DNA of 6,716 bases from a bacterium (lineage in GTDB: Bacteria > SZUA-79 > Acidulodesulfobacterales > Acidulodesulfobacteraceae). The position numbers were made by a program, and so were the translations under genes. The stretch lies in assembly GCA_021791295.1 (NCBI GenBank), contig JAJYWW010000150.1, positions 1 to 6,716 on the forward strand, given 5' to 3'. A model generated the notes under the pieces. That model was not told where the DNA came from. It ran no database searches and saw nothing but the letters and a program-made list of their open reading frames with translations. This document shows, piece by piece, positions 5,822-6,716 of this stretch (the stretch's first letter is position 1; each line of letters starts with the position of its first letter).

Positions 5822-6716
5822 ATGGAAGAGAATAAAAATTGCGAAGATACGGGATATAAGTTGATAGAAGAACTTATGGAGTTTGCCTCGCAAAAAAAAA
5901 CTGCAGAAGAGGTTATGCATTTTGTAAATATTGCGTTCGAATATTCATTCGGTGCAACCGCCATTATGTTTTTGCATAAAAAATACGATGCAGGCGAAAG
6001 CGTTAAAATATCGAGAGGCTATTCCAATTTTTTTATTAAAAAAATCAACGAGAATCCCCCTTATAAAATTATCGAAACATTAGCTCATTTAAAAGGAGGA
6101 TTATTTATAGATTTCAAAAAAGAAAAGGAAAAATACGATGAATACAAAGGCTTATTGGAGCATGAAAACGTTTCGGAACTTTACGCTTACGAACTTAAGA
6201 CGCCTTATTCGGACTCGTACTTTGTTATAGTATATTCCGTTAAAGGTTTTAAAAATTGCTGTTTCGATAAAGTCAAAGTTTTTGACACTTTTTTTTCCAT
6301 ATTGGCATATATTTTAAATTCGGAGAGGTCTATTCAGGTCATGAGAGACTGCTCGCAGGTAGATTACGTGTCCGGACTGAATAATTTTAAGTATTTCCAT
6401 GAGAAGCTTTTTCAGGAGATGCAAAAAGCGGCAAAGGACGGCAGTAAGTTATCGGTCGGATTGATTTCTATAAACCAGTTAAACAAGTTAAATTCGGTCA
6501 GCGGACATACCGCAGGAGATAAAAATATTTCAATAATAGCAAATATAATCAAAAAAAATATAAGAGCTTTCGATATAGCATCGAGATACGGCAACAAGTT
6601 CATAATATTATTTCCTACGTTAGGAAAAGAAGAAGCCAAAACGGTAATCAAAAAAATATTTGACGAAACCGAAGATTCTTTTAAGAAAGACGGACAGGAT
6701 ATATTGTCGTTAAACG
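5822..6716 (+). CDS. GAF-like plus degenerate GGDEF domain protein, truncated by window end
   Basis: The frame runs 298 codons from ATG 5822 without a stop and is cut by the window edge. Residues about 12-168 look like a GAF-type sensor domain (an opening helix, then a F-G-A-T-A-I-M-F strand). No membrane segment or signal peptide is visible, so it should be cytoplasmic. Residues about 181-298 follow the GGDEF (diguanylate cyclase) pattern: DYVSGLNNFKYFHEKL for the usual D-x-L-T-G-L-x-N-R-R-x-F, SGHTAGD at 227-233, and R-x-x-D-x-x-S-RYG at 248-257. Catalytic features are missing. The D-x-D of the metal site reads S216-I-N218, the usual F-K-x-I-N-D reads L-N-K-L-N-S, and RYGGDEF reads RYGNKF (255-260), one residue short. 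It is therefore probably unable to make cyclic di-GMP and may act as a binding or scaffold protein. A domain C-terminal to the window (for example EAL) cannot be excluded. The GAF call is weaker than the GGDEF call. Confidence 0.85.
   Translation, partial: MEENKNCEDTGYKLIEELMEFASQKKTAEEVMHFVNIAFEYSFGATAIMFLHKKYDAGESVKISRGYSNFFIKKINENPPYKIIETLAHLKGGLFIDFKKEKEKYDEYKGLLEHENVSELYAYELKTPYSDSYFVIVYSVKGFKNCCFDKVKVFDTFFSILAYILNSERSIQVMRDCSQVDYVSGLNNFKYFHEKLFQEMQKAAKDGSKLSVGLISINQLNKLNSVSGHTAGDKNISIIANIIKKNIRAFDIASRYGNKFIILFPTLGKEEAKTVIKKIFDETEDSFKKDGQDILSLN

Noticed and set aside
6093..6110. Internal AGGAGG inside the GAF region as a second translation start
   Set aside because: No ATG, GTG or TTG follows at a suitable distance in the frame of the protein, and the upstream start with its own AGGAGG is sound.

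Overview
The window is AT-rich, densely coding bacterial chromosome with every recognisable gene on the + strand. It reads as an ordinary housekeeping stretch: no tRNA, rRNA, mobile element, CRISPR array or integrase was seen. The fused LapA-LapB type protein implies a Gram-negative cell that makes lipopolysaccharide. The neighbourhood of rsfS and gpmI, with an rluD-like gene beside pgeF, and the strong A+T bias fit a low-GC deltaproteobacterium-like lineage. That placement is an inference from gene content and was not tested by phylogeny.

Layout: (1) 3-275 is the 3' part of rsfS (ribosome silencing factor), cut by the window edge. (2) 276-406 is a short AT-rich gap with an 8-bp tandem repeat. 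(3) 407-1777 is a 456-aa membrane TPR protein ending in a rubredoxin-like zinc ribbon, best read as LapA and LapB in one chain. (4) 1843-3390 is gpmI, cofactor-independent phosphoglycerate mutase, with all catalytic and metal residues present. (5) 3381-4311 is an RluD-like pseudouridine synthase split by a frameshift. (6) 4308-5069 is pgeF (YfiH/laccase-domain). (7) 5096-5725 is coaE (dephospho-CoA kinase), complete but with several substitutions in normally conserved motifs. (8) 5822 to the window end is a GAF-like plus degenerate GGDEF protein, open at the 3' edge.

gpmI, the rluD-like gene, pgeF and coaE overlap or nearly touch (10-nt overlap, ATGA overlap, 26-nt gap) and very probably form one transcript. 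Their products serve central metabolism (glycolysis, CoA), ribosome modification and cell-wall or purine clean-up. They are linked by growth rather than by one pathway. The last gene follows a 96-nt gap with a perfect -10 hexamer and the best Shine-Dalgarno in the window, so it may start its own unit.

The most notable observation is the break in the RluD-like gene. The frame is lost exactly at a 17-base segment (3851-3867). Reading that segment twice in tandem restores one 315-residue frame and regenerates the family's missing R-x-V-x-K-x-Y motif. The intact gene therefore probably carries a perfect 17-bp tandem duplication, lost here by slippage or by assembly collapse. Other points are the LapA-LapB fusion and a GGDEF domain that has lost its catalytic signature. 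I found no convincing wholly new system in this window.
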